Shown here piece by piece: positions 11,916-23,049 of a DNA stretch of 64,000 bases (position 1 is its first letter; the number at the start of each line of letters is the position of its first letter). A model generated the notes under the pieces. It saw only the letters and a program-made list of their open reading frames with translations, had not been told where the DNA came from and ran no database searches. The translations under genes were made by a program, and so were the position numbers. The DNA is from Arenicola marina (lineage: Eukaryota; Annelida; Polychaeta; Arenicolidae). Where the stretch lies: the NCBI GenBank assembly GCA_964019135.1, contig OZ025248.1, forward strand, positions 55,607,670 to 55,671,669. Direction: 5' to 3'.

Positions 11916-12333
11916 CCTAAGTTAAGATGGGTCATAAAAAGATACGACCGCTTAGACTAATAGCGTCATTAGGAGGCGGTATCGTGATCGATTAGGGAAC
12001 GTGGCGGGGGTTGGCCGGGCGCAGGAAGTAAATAGAGGGCTTTACACGGTCTGGTACACCTCCTATAAAAGCCGCTAGGATTCGTCTGACAGCGTGCTGC
12101 ATGGCTGTCTCCGCGAACAGTCCTCTGAATAAGTCTCGTTGTGGACGGGATAGCACGTGGTAGTCCAGCACACATCTCGGCATCCATTTTGGCACTGTGG
12201 CAGACATATCTCCCCCCACTCCATTCACGTGCCATGTGCGCGTTCATTGATAGGACGATCAGACGGGTTGGACGTATTGACAACTCAAGCGCTCAGCTTC
12301 ATTCAGACCATCGGGTCGATTCGGGACCACGTT

Positions 12334-12346
12334 CAATACCTTTAGG
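12334..12346. repeat. Target-site duplication, left copy
   Basis: CAATACCTTTAGG, identical to 12606-12618 on the other side of the SINE. Confidence 0.93.
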
Positions 12347-12605
12347 CTGGTTGGTTGGTTCTTCAGGACGCTGTAATCACTTTTGGTCATATCGCGTCGA
12401 TGGGAGAAGGGAGGGACAGTGGAACCATGGCCCCGGGGGTAACCTCCTACTCTTTACGAAGAAAGACATGGGATCTTTATCCTGCGACCACACAGACATG
12501 GCCACAGCAGGGCTCGAACTACTGACCCATGTGCCGTTTGGCTCTCAGGTGACCAGAGCACTCCATGCGAGCGCCCTAGGCCACTGAGCTGTCGCGCCGC
12601 CCCCC
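12347..12605 (-). mobile_element. tRNA-derived SINE, full length, with target-site duplication
   Basis: On the minus strand the element starts with a C-rich-strand leader and GGCGCGACAGCTCAGTGG (A-box), followed by a B-box AGTAGTTCGAGCCC. A central domain then reads GGATAAAGATCCCATG, AAAGAGTAGG and CCCCCGG, and the tail is made of ACCA units (AACCAACCAACC). The bases CAATACCTTTAGG occur on both sides, at 12334-12346 and 12606-12618. This is a perfect 13-bp target-site duplication and marks the exact ends. It shares about 250 bases with the SINE at 20471. The intact flanks point to a fairly recent insertion by a LINE supplied in trans. Confidence 0.93.
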
Positions 12606-12618
12606 CAATACCTTTAGG
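12606..12618. repeat. Target-site duplication, right copy
   Basis: CAATACCTTTAGG, identical to 12334-12346. Confidence 0.93.
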
Positions 12619-12893
12619 ATCGCCTTCCACATCACATGTTGTCTCATTGTCTGAGACGGAACCTCTGCTTCTTTGGAGGCAGCGCTTCAGACCAACGAAC
12701 TAAGATTCGATCATTGATCATGTTAGGCATCTCGTTATTTAGACAAATTGCCTATCTCATTATCTCAAGAATAGCATCGGCACAATGGCTTGACACACCA
12801 ATTGATTCATTAATACGTTCAGACCGAACGGCGGCCGTTGCTATACTAGTCTGTCCGTGACTGATATGCCTTCAGACGACACATATGGCGAAA

Positions 12894-13048
12894 ACGGTTC
12901 TATCTGACGAGACGTCGCATCAGATGGGCCGAGACCGGTTCTGTCGGACGAAACGTCGCATCAGAAGGGCCGAGACAGGAACGTCCCATCAGAAGGGCCG
13001 AGACCGGTTCTGTCTGACGAGACATGACACCAGACGCGGCGAGACTGT
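12894..13048 (+). repeat. 41-bp minisatellite
   Basis: About 3.7 units built from GGTTCTGTCTGACGAGAC, CATCAGA and GGGCCGAGACC. The third unit is shortened by about 13 bases. Confidence 0.9.
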
Positions 13049-13792
13049 AGTAAAGGATACGGCATGACCCATCCGCCATAAAATGATTAGGTGCAAGCAG
13101 AACAAGCCTCGTCTCGCCATCCGCGACTACTGTCATAGCAACCAAGGGACATACCGGTCTCGCCGCCTTATCTAGCCTCGTCCTCGTCGCTGGGAGTCTC
13201 AGTACCCGGATCGATGTGATTAGCGCCTCACAAAGGGCTTGTTTCACGGTCATACCTTACCAGACGGGGCTCAGCCTGGCTCGCGACAAGTGGGGTTCCA
13301 TAGCAGCGTCTCATTTTCAATTAACGTTCAGTATGTTATATGATTGCTTGCCGGGAGGTCGGTGTGGGTGTGTCGCCGTGCTGCCAGGTTCCCGGGTTGG
13401 CTGAGCCATTGCGGAGTACTGTCGGTTTGTAATATGAACGGCAGGACTTTTATTATAACGATTGCGACAAAACAAGCCGACCATCCAGCGCCTTACTAGG
13501 GTGGATAGGTGACCTAGTAGAGCTAGGATACATATACTGGGCAGTGAAGTAGTCCCAACTCCATGGCTGCACACAAGATATTACATTCTACCACTGTTGG
13601 CCACAGGTATAATTCAGTACACACATTGTATATACACGGTTGTTGTCCGCCTTTGACTCATAAGGTCGTTAATGGATCATTTTATCTTAAAACCAAAATT
13701 TTTATTTTCGGACTAATAATCTGTCCTGTGAAATTAAGGGAAGTTAGCGCATGCCAACTCGAAGATGGTTGCTTGTAAATAGATTGAGAGAA

Positions 13793-14068
13793 TTTTCATG
13801 TTGTCAGTTATTGATTTGTGAAGTACCTACATTATAAACAATATTTCATCGCATTGATATATTTGGGACGTTTATATTTTTATTACACCACTGCGCATGC
13901 GAAAGAGTCGTTTGTGATCGAATCAGATGCATTTTCATGTCAGTTATTGATTTGCGAAGTACCTACATTATAAACAATATTTCATACGCATTGATATATT
14001 TGGGACGTTTATATTTTTATTACACCACTGGGCATGCGAATAAGGGCGTTTGTGATCGAATCAGATGA
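13793..14068. repeat. 138-bp tandem duplication
   Basis: Copy 1 is 13793-13930 and copy 2 is 13931-14068. Both run from TTTTCATG through GAAGTACCTACATTATAA to TGTGATCGAATCAGATG and differ at only a few positions, which indicates a recent local duplication. Confidence 0.93.
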
Positions 14069-14847
14069 ATGTTCAATTAAACTTTGCTCAAAAGATTAAG
14101 TTCATACACTGCACATTTAATTTATATGAACTGCGCCAGTTCTCAATGTAGAAATAACTGACCAAATCAGAAAGAAGCTCAAATGTTGCATTACCAGGCA
14201 TTTCGCAGAGTCAATTCCCGTTAAGATTTGCATGGCGGTCGATTTATCCATTTTGTTGCTGTGCTCCATTGTGATCCCAGCTCGGTTTTCATATTCTGTA
14301 TCAGTCTCAGTCGCTGGGTGGCGGTCCCCATGATATATTTCTTTGCATTATACAGCAACGAAAGTATGATTGAAGTGACTGCGTATCTGGTTCCTGCAGC
14401 CAATTTCTCTGCGCTGACTAAATTTTTTTACGAAAATCTCGTTCTAAAACAGTGTGAACGGCATTAATGAATTTGATTTTAGGCGGCCTCAAATCTTTAA
14501 TTCGCACGAACTATCATCACGTTCCCCAAAATTAAAGCGTTCGTGCTCAGGGTTAACTTTTTTAAACTTAAAAAAAAAAACTTTTTTTAGGGAAGATAAA
14601 CAAATAACAATTTGATTTAATGGGACTTTGCAGTTTTTATTCCACGATGTTACTATAGACGCTTTCGTCGAACAAGCAAATGCGAGGCCCGGGCGTGTTT
14701 ATTTATGGGAGCATTTCATCTGAGCGCTATTTGAAAATTCGTCAATGATGTCACGTGATTGACAGATGACCTTTGATGCAGTGCATATGCATCTATTGTT
14801 CAGGGCGTGTATTGTCCTCATGGTAGAGTGCCTTTCGTTGTGTTCAA
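14069..14847. other. No gene recognised
   Basis: AT-rich, with runs of A and T near 14568-14588. No domain or RNA gene is visible. Confidence 0.55.
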
Positions 14848-14982
14848 GCCAATGAGCTGGCAGAATATGAGTCTCAATGTAAAAACACATGCGTTCGTAT
14901 TTCCCTTTGACGTCACTTTCCTCGCTCGCACAAGTTAAATTTGTAGGTGCGAAAACAAGTGGAAAAAGTATGCCCTTCTATT
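14848..14982 (+). repeat. Dispersed repeat, copy 2
   Basis: Partner of 10878-11010 in the same orientation. It again contains TTGACGTCACTTTCCTCGCT and ends near AAAAAGTATGCCCTTCT. Confidence 0.75.
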
Positions 14983-14999
14983 GGGGTGTTATAGGTCGG

Positions 15000-16150
15000 G
15001 TGCATTTGTATATCACAGTAATATTTACTGTCAAATAGAGTTGTATATTGTCACATGTCGGTTATCAATGGCCGTCCATCACGGTATTACGGATGCACGC
15101 CGGTCTTTGTACAGGTGTGTGACCACTCTGTGTTGTATATTGTTCCCTGTGGTTGTACATAGCGGTATAATGAAGTATATGAAACAGGCAGACTATCCGG
15201 GACGGTCAGCAAAACGGCCCCTAATATATGTCCACGACATACATTGTTTGTAGTGAGCGGGTAAAGCATGAGCTACACTGACACACTGGTGTACAGGCTA
15301 CCACGGCAGAACGACATACAAAACAGTCGTCTCCAAGTTGCTGACAGCCAGTGAGCCTCAAGGCCCCATGTTTGAAGCCAACGGCGTATTCAATGCAGCA
15401 AAATGGGACTGTGACAACTCAGCTCTGAATACTCCTCCGGGAAAACAATCTTTACCCGCAACGTCGCCTCATGATCACATGACTACATACCTCTATGTCT
15501 CTCCCCCCCCCCCCCCCCCCCGCTCGTAAATTACCCTGCAGGCCGGTCCCTGGTGACTAATTACCCCTCGTAGCGAGAAACGTCATGAGAAACGATAGCG
15601 TTGATGAACCGCCATTGGGGTATGGGGAGAGGGAAGAGAGAGGGAGGCTGTGAGGATGGGGAAGTATGATGGGAGAGGGTTGGAGGACAGGGTGGGTGGA
15701 TGGTGGTGACCGGGCGAGGGTTGGGGATAGGAGTGGGTGGTTGGTGATGGCTGGGGCACATTTTGCTATTGTTAAAGTGGGTATCCAGACGTGTTGTAAC
15801 TCTGCTAGAGTGGGTTGTAACAAACCCCAGCGCACTCTCCAGGGACAAACCACGGAGGACCGAGCAGGAAACCAGTGGAGGGACGTAATTGCAACGGCCA
15901 CTGGTTGCATTATCACTCCACAATAAGACCACATTGCGGATCCGACTCGGACCAACGGGGGCCCTCGGGGGGTTAGATCCAATCCAAGTCACGGCCCTCA
16001 CCCTAGTTAGAGGACTAGATGAATAGGTGTTTTGGGTCAGGTTTGCGTACATGTTGGGTTAGATTATGCGGTGGAACTTTCTAGGAATACTGATATGAAT
16101 GCTATGCAACAAAACCACCAACGAACTCCGAAAAATCATGCGTCACCCCA
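15000..16150. other. No gene recognised; 19-base C run and purine-rich patch
   Basis: A run of 19 C lies at 15503-15521. A GGGA/GGTT-rich patch spans 15605-15735 and keeps long minus-strand frames open by composition alone. No protein family is recognised. Confidence 0.55.
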
Positions 16151-16159
16151 TGACCTAAT

Positions 16160-16430
16160 ATATAGGGCTATGTGTCGAGTGTGCTCTGCTAGGCCAGTCC
16201 AAGCAGCCGGTGCGTGATTCGAATCCCACCTGTGCAAATGCCCATGTTTGTGCACGATAAAGATCCAATATTTTTGTTTGTAAAGAGGCATGGCCCCTCT
16301 CGGTGCAGTATAAGAAGCCAGTGTCTTCGTTTGCAAAGAGTTAGTAGCTTACTCCCAGAGGCATGGCTCATCTTCGAGCAGGAAACAGATCCTAGGTCTT
16401 TGTTTGTAAAGAGTTAGTGGCTGACACACC
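16160..16430 (+). mobile_element. tRNA-derived SINE relative with an internally repeated body
   Basis: A B-box (GTGATTCGAATCCCA) lies at about 16213-16227, followed by ATAAAGATCC and TTGTTTGTAAAGAG, the same central motifs as the two intact SINEs. The block TCTTYGTTTGYAAAGAG then recurs twice more, near 16320-16345 and 16397-16417, with GGCATGG spacers. The body is therefore present about three times. The A-box region is eroded. Confidence 0.65.
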
Positions 16431-16478
16431 CCAACGCAATTCCTGATTCAATTCATGTCAACGACTGCTGCAAGATAA

Positions 16479-17028
16479 TTCACGATACCCCAAGATACCC
16501 CAATATACCCCAAGATACCTCAAGATACCCCAAGATACCCGCAGATACCTCAAGATACCCCAAGATACCCCAAAGATACCCCAAGATACCGCACGATACC
16601 CCAAGATACCTCAAGATACCCCAAGATACCCCAAGATAACGCAAGATACCCCAAGATATCTCAAGATACCCCAAGACACCCCAAGATACCTCAAGATACC
16701 CCAAGATACCCCCAGATACCTCAAGATACCCCAAGATACCCCAAGATACGCCAAGATACCCCAAGATACCGCAAGATACCTCAAGATACCCCAAGATACC
16801 CCCAGACACCCAAGATACCCCAAGATACCCCAGGATACCCCAAGATACCCCAAGATACCTCAAGATACCCCAAGATACCCCAAGATACCCCAAGATACCC
16901 CAAGATACCCCAAGATACCCCAAGATACCTTAAGATACCCCAAGATACCCCAAGATACCCCAAGATACCGCAAGATACCCCAAGATACCTCAAGATACCC
17001 CAAGATACCCCAAGATACCCCAAGGCAC
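16479..17028. repeat. 11-bp minisatellite, about 50 units
   Basis: Nearly uninterrupted repeats of CAAGATACCCC with point variants (CTC, CGC, CCC) and a few one-base indels. The reverse complement contains no stop, so all three minus-strand frames stay open and read an 11-residue GYLGVSWGILR-type repeat. Confidence 0.97.
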
Positions 17029-17039
17029 TACATATAGTT

Positions 17040-17570
17040 ACGTAAAGTTATACACACATGTGCCGGCCAAATTACCTCTGTTTTCGCCTGTTTTCCTTCT
17101 TTCATCGGTGCAGAAAACCTACCTTTTTTTCTCAATGTACCCTCTGATCTGAGATTGACAATGTCTCCTCAAGGAAAGGAGATACTTGATGGCATGGGAG
17201 CACACCCCCACCACTGCAGTAAGGTACCCTCCCCCCCCCGCCCCCGCCCCCCCCACCTCCGGACCCGCTCCGCAGCCGATACAATATTGTCTTTCGTGTG
17301 ACAGCCTGCCATGAATATCAACGTTATCATCTCATTAATCACAACCTAGGATAATTACGTCTCGTACTTTCTATAGGCCTGTCAACCCCTGTAATTAACG
17401 CTGATTAATCAACCAACCAATCGTGCAACTTAAAAACAATATTAACAGACGAAACTGCCAAGACGTCAATATAGAACTCTTCACAAAAAAAGCAGCAGAA
17501 CCTTTGCAACCCAGGTGTGCTAACTTCCTGTACCTAAAGCTTTCATCCCAGTCTGGCAGACAGCTTGCTG
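17040..17570. other. No gene recognised
   Basis: A C-rich tract lies at 17228-17262. Nothing else is recognised. Confidence 0.55.
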
Positions 17571-17574
17571 GACG

Positions 17575-17712
17575 TGGAGGGGCGGTCTGTGGGACGTATT
17601 CGGTTTGAACCCCGTCTGTGCAAATTACTGTTTGTGCAGAGTCATGTGCAGGGTTGTGCAGTGTCTTTATTGCCAAAGAGTTAGGGGGTTACTCTCGGAC
17701 ACATGGATCTCA
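17575..17712 (+). mobile_element. tRNA-derived SINE fragment, degenerate
   Basis: A B-box-like CGGTTTGAACCCC at about 17599 is followed by GTCTGTGCAAATTA and the shared central motif TCTTTATTGCCAAAGAG plus TTAGGGGGTTACTC. It matches the core of the other SINEs here but is truncated and diverged. Confidence 0.55.
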
Positions 17713-17928
17713 AAAAATTATTTTCGAAAAAAAAAACATCCCCCCCCCCTCCCCCACCCAACACCTCTCAACGCCTCTCAGTATGAAATGGTCAGTGCGC
17801 GTGTTCTGGCCCCAAGCACGTGCCGACGGGTCCCAACATCTCCACTGAGTGTTAATTGACTCAGTCAGTGAAGCGATACAGACAGCTATTAGCTCGCTCA
17901 GGATGGATGTTCACCGGAAACCTCGCCA

Positions 17929-17968
17929 GCTGATCTCGAGGTCGATCTCGAGGCCGATCTCGAGACTG
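17929..17968 (+). repeat. 12-bp direct repeats
   Basis: Three copies of GATCTCGAGRYC in a row. Confidence 0.8.
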
Positions 17969-18059
17969 CGACCGTCACCCTGGTGCCGCTGTCCACACCG
18001 GAAGTCCTCATGTGTTGCGCAATACCACCAGGGGGGTCGGCACTGAGAAAGCCGTAACC

Positions 18060-19700
18060 TCACCGGGGACAGCTGCATCGGCGCTCTTGATTATATTGCC
18101 CTAATGTCTGCCTGAATTGCAGTTGAAAAGCTTGGGATGGGTGGGTGGGAGTGGGGTAGTCGGGTGGGACTAACGACACTGGGAAGGAAAGCAGGAGGGG
18201 AGAGAGAGGAGATGAAACAGGGGTGGCGGCGGTATTTAATGGTGGAAGATGAATGCCTGGTAGGCGATAAACTGGCTTCGGTAAACTGGTACCACCTCCC
18301 CGAGATTCACTCTCCAAAGGCCTGCTGATTACTGCGCCAGATCATTCTTTCTCCCCTTCTCCGGAGCCCAGACATCCGACCCCGCCGGCCTAATCTCTTC
18401 CGCCGCCTTCCTCGAAGCCTTCTCCCCTGATAGGATGATTTTGCCCATAAGACGCAGATATACTACTGGAAATACGATTTTAGTCCTCGTACTGACGACT
18501 TTTGTCCCGCAAACAGGGATGACTATAATTGCCTTCCGCCGTTGGCTTGCGCCATCCTCTAGGTCAACCGAATGCATTGACCCGCAATGAGACACGCGCC
18601 ACCAGTCGCCCATCAACAACGTTTACCTTTCATCGGAAAGACGGCCATTTTATATGTCTCAGCCTATAAAAGCCTTGTGCAGGCTTTGTCTAATGCCTAG
18701 GTTCCTCCTTGTTCCTCCAAATTTTCTTTGCTTAAAGAGCTTTGGGACACTTGGGTTGGCTCTGTCACAATCCTGCAACCCGAGATCACCGTATTTGCCT
18801 CTTAGAACTATTTGTGTTCTCTCGTCTATACCTGGTAATGGTTCTTTGTTTTTACGGCCTTGTTTCTTCGCCTTGATCTCTCATTTCCTCTCCTAGTCTC
18901 AGCGATGGTTTTTGTGTCCTTCTCACTTCTATGCTATTCCACGGCACAACTGTTCAACAATATATATATCATATATATCAAGGCACACATTGTGCCGGCG
19001 ATCTCGCCCCTCCCTCCCCCATCATCCAGTACACCCTCGCTCGCAGGGAACAGCCTCAAGTGCATAGTAATCATTTAGTGTTGTAAATGTTTGGAAGCAT
19101 TGTGTAGATGCCATTCCAAGGTCGGTGGTCGGGATGAGGCATTATCTTTACTCTGCGAAAATGTATAAATATTCGCATTTGTAGGATACCCGCCCCCCCC
19201 CGTCCAAGTGGTTTTATGATGTTGACGATGGTCTGACAATAGCCATAAATAGCCTCATAAAAATTATCTCGTTGCAAAAGGCAGATCTGACCCATTCCGC
19301 AGCTACAGGAACCGCACAAATATGGGACGTCGGCAAACTTAACCAACGTGGGACTTCCAACGATCCGTTGATGGAGGAAAACACTAATTATCGACGGCAA
19401 TGCAAAGGCCGAGCTGGTTGCATTCATTAAGTCTGAGTAGTTCCATGCGTTATCCGCCGTCAATTATTGATGGCCCAGATCTCGTAGAAAGTAATCCGTG
19501 ATTGTCTACCGTTACAAAAACAACAGATTGCAATAGCGGATCCGTTATATTGTACGTACGTCACTGTTCCCCAATTATACATGGAGCAAGAGAAGAAAAA
19601 CTGTAGCCAACAAGAGACTAACAGGATCTAATTGCAAAGCAATTACCAGATCTTGAAGAAAACGAACCATCAAGTAACCGATGGTAGTTATGATTCTAGA
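18060..19700. other. No gene recognised
   Basis: Minus-strand frames at 18329-18619 and 19071-19463 have no recognisable motif. A short AT microsatellite lies near 18960-18980. Confidence 0.55.
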
Positions 19701-19705
19701 ACAAT

Positions 19706-19968
19706 GACCCCTTCAGACTAGGACAGTGACCACATCCTGGTCCCTAGCTAGGCAAATGACCCTGTCATGAACCCTAGCTAGAAGAAGAACCGCGTTCGGG
19801 CCTATAGCTAGGAGGCTGACCAAGTTCTGGCCCGTAGCTAAGAGAATGACCCCGTCATGACCCTAAGCTAGCACAGTGACCACGTTGTGATGCCTAGCTA
19901 GGAGAATGACCGACGTCGGACCCTTAGCTAGCATAGTCATCGTGTTCTGATCCCTAGCTAGAAAGCGC
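19706..19968 (+). repeat. About 30-bp degenerate minisatellite
   Basis: Eight or so units, each with CCTAGCTAG followed by AATGACCNCGTTCTGG-like sequence. Units vary by one or two bases in length. Confidence 0.85.
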
Positions 19969-19969
19969 T

Positions 19970-20456
19970 GCACGCCTGTGACCTCGAACTGGAAGGTTTA
20001 GTTTGAAATTAACTTGGCCTCGAATTATAAGCAAAATCGAATGAATTTGTTCTGTACGATACACAAGACACATCAAATGCTAAAAGAAGTGTGCTTGATG
20101 CCAAACGTCACGTATATTACTTTCTAAGATTCGCATCTGAAGGATAATTATTTTGGTTAAAGTAAACTAGAAGCAGAGGGACTAACTGCCTACGTGGAAC
20201 GCCCTCTGCCGTGATATAATATTTATCATTTCAAATAATGATTTAAAAACAACATCAATAAATAAGGTTACATTTTTTTATTTACAGATAAAATATAAAT
20301 ACAAAACACTGTGTATATGTCTTGAACTTATATGACTAAGTATCGTCCGCTGTTAACGCGGTGTTTCTTATCACACATTGTCTAGGGGTAAATTGTGATT
20401 CACTTCGACCCGATGCACATAGTTGCCGACGTCACTGGAAGTATTTCACACAAAAT
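19970..20456. other. No gene recognised
   Basis: AT-rich. Nothing identified. Confidence 0.5.
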
Positions 20457-20470
20457 TCATGCATTTGTAC

Positions 20471-20726
20471 GGGGCCGGCCGGGTAGCTCATGGGGTTAGA
20501 GCGCTTGCCTGGAGTGATCTGGCCACCTGAGATTGTAACGGCACGTCGATCGATGGTTCGAGCCCAGGGCCATGGCCATGTCTGTGTGGTCGCAGGATAA
20601 AGATCCCATGTCCTTCTTCGCAAAGAGTAGGGGGTTGCCCCCGGGAATATGGTTCCACTCTCCCTATCTTCTCCTATTGACACGATATAACCAAAAGTGG
20701 TTAAAGTGTCCTGAATATACAACCAA
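20471..20726 (+). mobile_element. tRNA-derived SINE, full length, with target-site duplication
   Basis: Same family as 12347-12605. It has an A-box GGGTAGCTCATGGGGTTA, a B-box ATGGTTCGAGCCC and a central domain with GGATAAAGATCCCATGTCC and AAAGAGTAGGGGG, and it ends near CAACCA. TCATGCATTTGTAC at 20457-20470 and TCATGCATTCGTAC at 20727-20740 form a 14-bp target-site duplication with one mismatch. The head differs from the other copy (GTAGCTCATGG against ACAGCTCAGTGG), but the remainder aligns throughout. Confidence 0.93.
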
Positions 20727-20740
20727 TCATGCATTCGTAC

Positions 20741-20868
20741 CAGTGGCAGATCTAAGATTTTGCACAAGGGGCCTTGACATTTGATTTATTTGGGGAGACC
20801 TTAGTGTAATATTCAGAAAAGGAGCCACGTGCCCCCCGTACCCCCCTAACCCCCCCCCCCCCCCCCCC
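20741..20868 (+). repeat. Possible end of a CAGTGGCGGAT-type dispersed repeat, with C run
   Basis: The segment begins CAGTGGCAGATCTAAGATT directly after the SINE target-site duplication and ends in 19 C at 20850-20868. A similar start (CAGTGGCGGAGA) occurs at 40926. This type of start is common in invertebrate interspersed repeats, but no second end was located. Confidence 0.35.
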
Positions 20869-21002
20869 TGGATAGGCCACGGTGTACTACCCTATATCAT
20901 GCACATACATCGATGTTCCGTTTGGATGACGCGCATTGCAACAGCAAGAACACCAAAGGTTTATAACACCGCCACGGCTCTCGTGAATCTCTAAGAATCC
21001 GA

Positions 21003-21085
21003 CCTTTACTCCACAATTAGGAGTGGCCGAGTGGTAGAAAACTCGACTGCAGATCAATATCTCTCGCTGATTCGAATCACGGTCT
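21003..21085 (+). mobile_element. tRNA-like SINE head or tRNA pseudogene
   Basis: GGAGTGGCCGAGTGGTAG is a strong A-box of the Leu/Ser type. It is followed by CTCGACTGCAGATC and a B-box TGATTCGAATCACG. The acceptor ends do not pair, and an anticodon stem cannot be drawn with confidence, so a working tRNA is unlikely. Confidence 0.55.
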
Positions 21086-21513
21086 GGGCGATATAATCTG
21101 GGGAATATTTCATTCATTCTCTGTCCCCGAAGGTTCCTTAAATTGGTCTAATTTAGCCGTCGTGGGCGCAAAATGGGTCTACAACCATTGTTTTATCCAC
21201 GATGATTTATTTGCACACTGCTTGAACCTTTCGAGCAATAATAGTCAAAGTCACGTGATAGCGAGGGTAGTGATGGCGAGATTTTTTCGTCAATGGTACA
21301 TCGTTACGCATGACGAGTGCCGGGGTCAGTATGTAGACACCTCGTGTCGGTCAGGGGCCGAACTGCTCATTCCTGCGGTGTCCGCCATACTGGGTTGGGG
21401 GCTAGCACGTTCGGCTTTGGCGAGTGAGCTCTGACAGCTCTGACAAGCCCACGATCGTGCCGGACATCCTGGGCTACGCGCCCTACGGTCCAAACGCCTT
21501 TGTCTGTCAGCGG

Positions 21514-21968
21514 TGACGTCTATGATGGGTCATTTGAGTCACATTGGAATTCGACCGCGTTCAATATTGAACGCGTGATAGCCAGCTTACCCACGTAAGT
21601 GACTGGGTTACGCGCGTAAATGACTGGGTTACCCGCGAAAGTAACTGGGTTACGCGCGTAACCCAGCTTACGCGCGTAATCTGTTGACCAATCAAGACTT
21701 TTCTTACATCGCGACATTTCGGCGGTATCTACACTCAGTACACTACACAATTTTCAGCATATTTTGGCTATTATTATCAATTTGGGTTTCACATCACTGA
21801 AGATCAGGGTATTTTCGTTGTCCGTTGAAATGTCCTTTCAAAAATAACAAACGACGACGAACGACCGCGATGTAAGGAAGGTCTTAATTGGTCAACAAGT
21901 TAGCGCGTAAGCTGGCTATCACGCGTTCAAAATTCCAATGTGACCCAAATGGCCCCTCATAGACGTCA
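21514..21968. mobile_element. Foldback element with long, unequal inverted arms
   Basis: The left arm starts TGACGTCTATGATGGGTC. The right arm, ending at 21968, is its reverse complement (TGACGTCTATGAGGGGCC). The pairing continues inwards through CACATTGGAATT, GAACGCGTGATAGCCAGC, TTGACCAAT and TTACATCGCG. The left arm carries about 80 extra bases made of a 22-bp tandem motif (GTAACTGGGTTACGCGC), which the right arm lacks. The loop, about 21722-21860, has no coding content. Confidence 0.85.
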
Positions 21969-22058
21969 CTCGATTGTTTGCGCTGCGAACCATTTGATCA
22001 CGATTCCATGTCAGTTTTTATTGAGTAATGGCTGTTAGCACGTCCACCACGTCCGCAC

Positions 22059-22165
22059 CTCCCCCCCCCCCTCCCCCCCCCCCTCCCAAGAGCCTCCTCC
22101 CTCCAACGCCAGCACCATCCCCACCGCCACCCCCACCCCCACCCACCACCATATCCCTGCGACTT
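22059..22165 (+). repeat. Direct duplication, copy 1 (C-rich)
   Basis: GCCTCCTCCCTCCAACGCC through CACCATATCCCTGC is repeated at 22932-23030 with a few changes. Confidence 0.85.
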
Positions 22166-22931
22166 TCACTCAGTTCACTAACATATATATATCAAATACA
22201 CATCATACATATTTGTTAAATGTTTATGATAATATTAATTTCCTTGTACTATGGATAATTTCGCAAATTGGCGAGAAATATTAATCCGCAACGGCGAGAT
22301 ATATGTAATAATCAGTTGTTGCCACAAAGCTTTGTAAATTGTATGAAAACACCACGAGAAAACACGCACTTTGCCCAAAGACTGTCTAGCCACTAAGCAC
22401 TGATTGAAGCTCATTTTTTGTCCCACGAAGACACCGGCTAATCTTCCTCCATTGCCATGCGACAAGCTCGGAGAAGCCGTTTATCTTCTTAGCATTAAAC
22501 ACCCCTATGGTTGTCTCTAGTACGCATGCGTCGACATCCCGCACATGACGGCCTTGACATGGCTCGCCTTGCGTGACGTCAGTGTTCGGACGGACGTGGG
22601 GAGGCATGACAGAGGGCCTTATCAGCATACCCAGGGGTGTGGCGGGGTGGGGTGAGGCTGCAGGCGAGGGCAGGGCGGGCCATGCTATAATCCCCAGACA
22701 CCAGACTGCTAGACACGGAGGTGTGTGTGTGTAGAAGGCGGGGATGTTGAAGAAGAGCGGGAGTGGGGGGGGGAGGTTAAAGGAGGAGATGATGGCCTCG
22801 CGGGGGTTAAATTTCCATTCCGCCAGACATCGATATGCCTGTGATAATCCAGCCTGGGGGTCCATCGCCTGCCACACAGACCTGCTTCACCACACACTTA
22901 CTTAGCTGTCTTGTTGAGTGTCGACGAGCGT

Positions 22932-23030
22932 CTCCTCCCCCCCCTCCCTCCCCAAGACCCTCCTCCCTCCAGCGCCAGCACCATCCCCAGCGCCACCCCC
23001 ACCCCCACCCACCACCATATCCCTGCCGCT
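22932..23030 (+). repeat. Direct duplication, copy 2 (C-rich)
   Basis: Partner of 22059-22165 about 870 bases downstream, same orientation. It is too regular over about 100 bases to be mere shared composition, since the non-repetitive words CGCCAGCACCATCCCC and ACCACCATATCCCTG are shared. Confidence 0.85.
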
Positions 23031-23049
23031 TAATCCCTGATTCCCTCGT

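Noticed and set aside
21003-21085. Possible functional tRNA gene
   Set aside because: A-box and B-box are present, but the acceptor stem does not pair and the anticodon arm is unclear, so it is listed as a SINE head or pseudogene.
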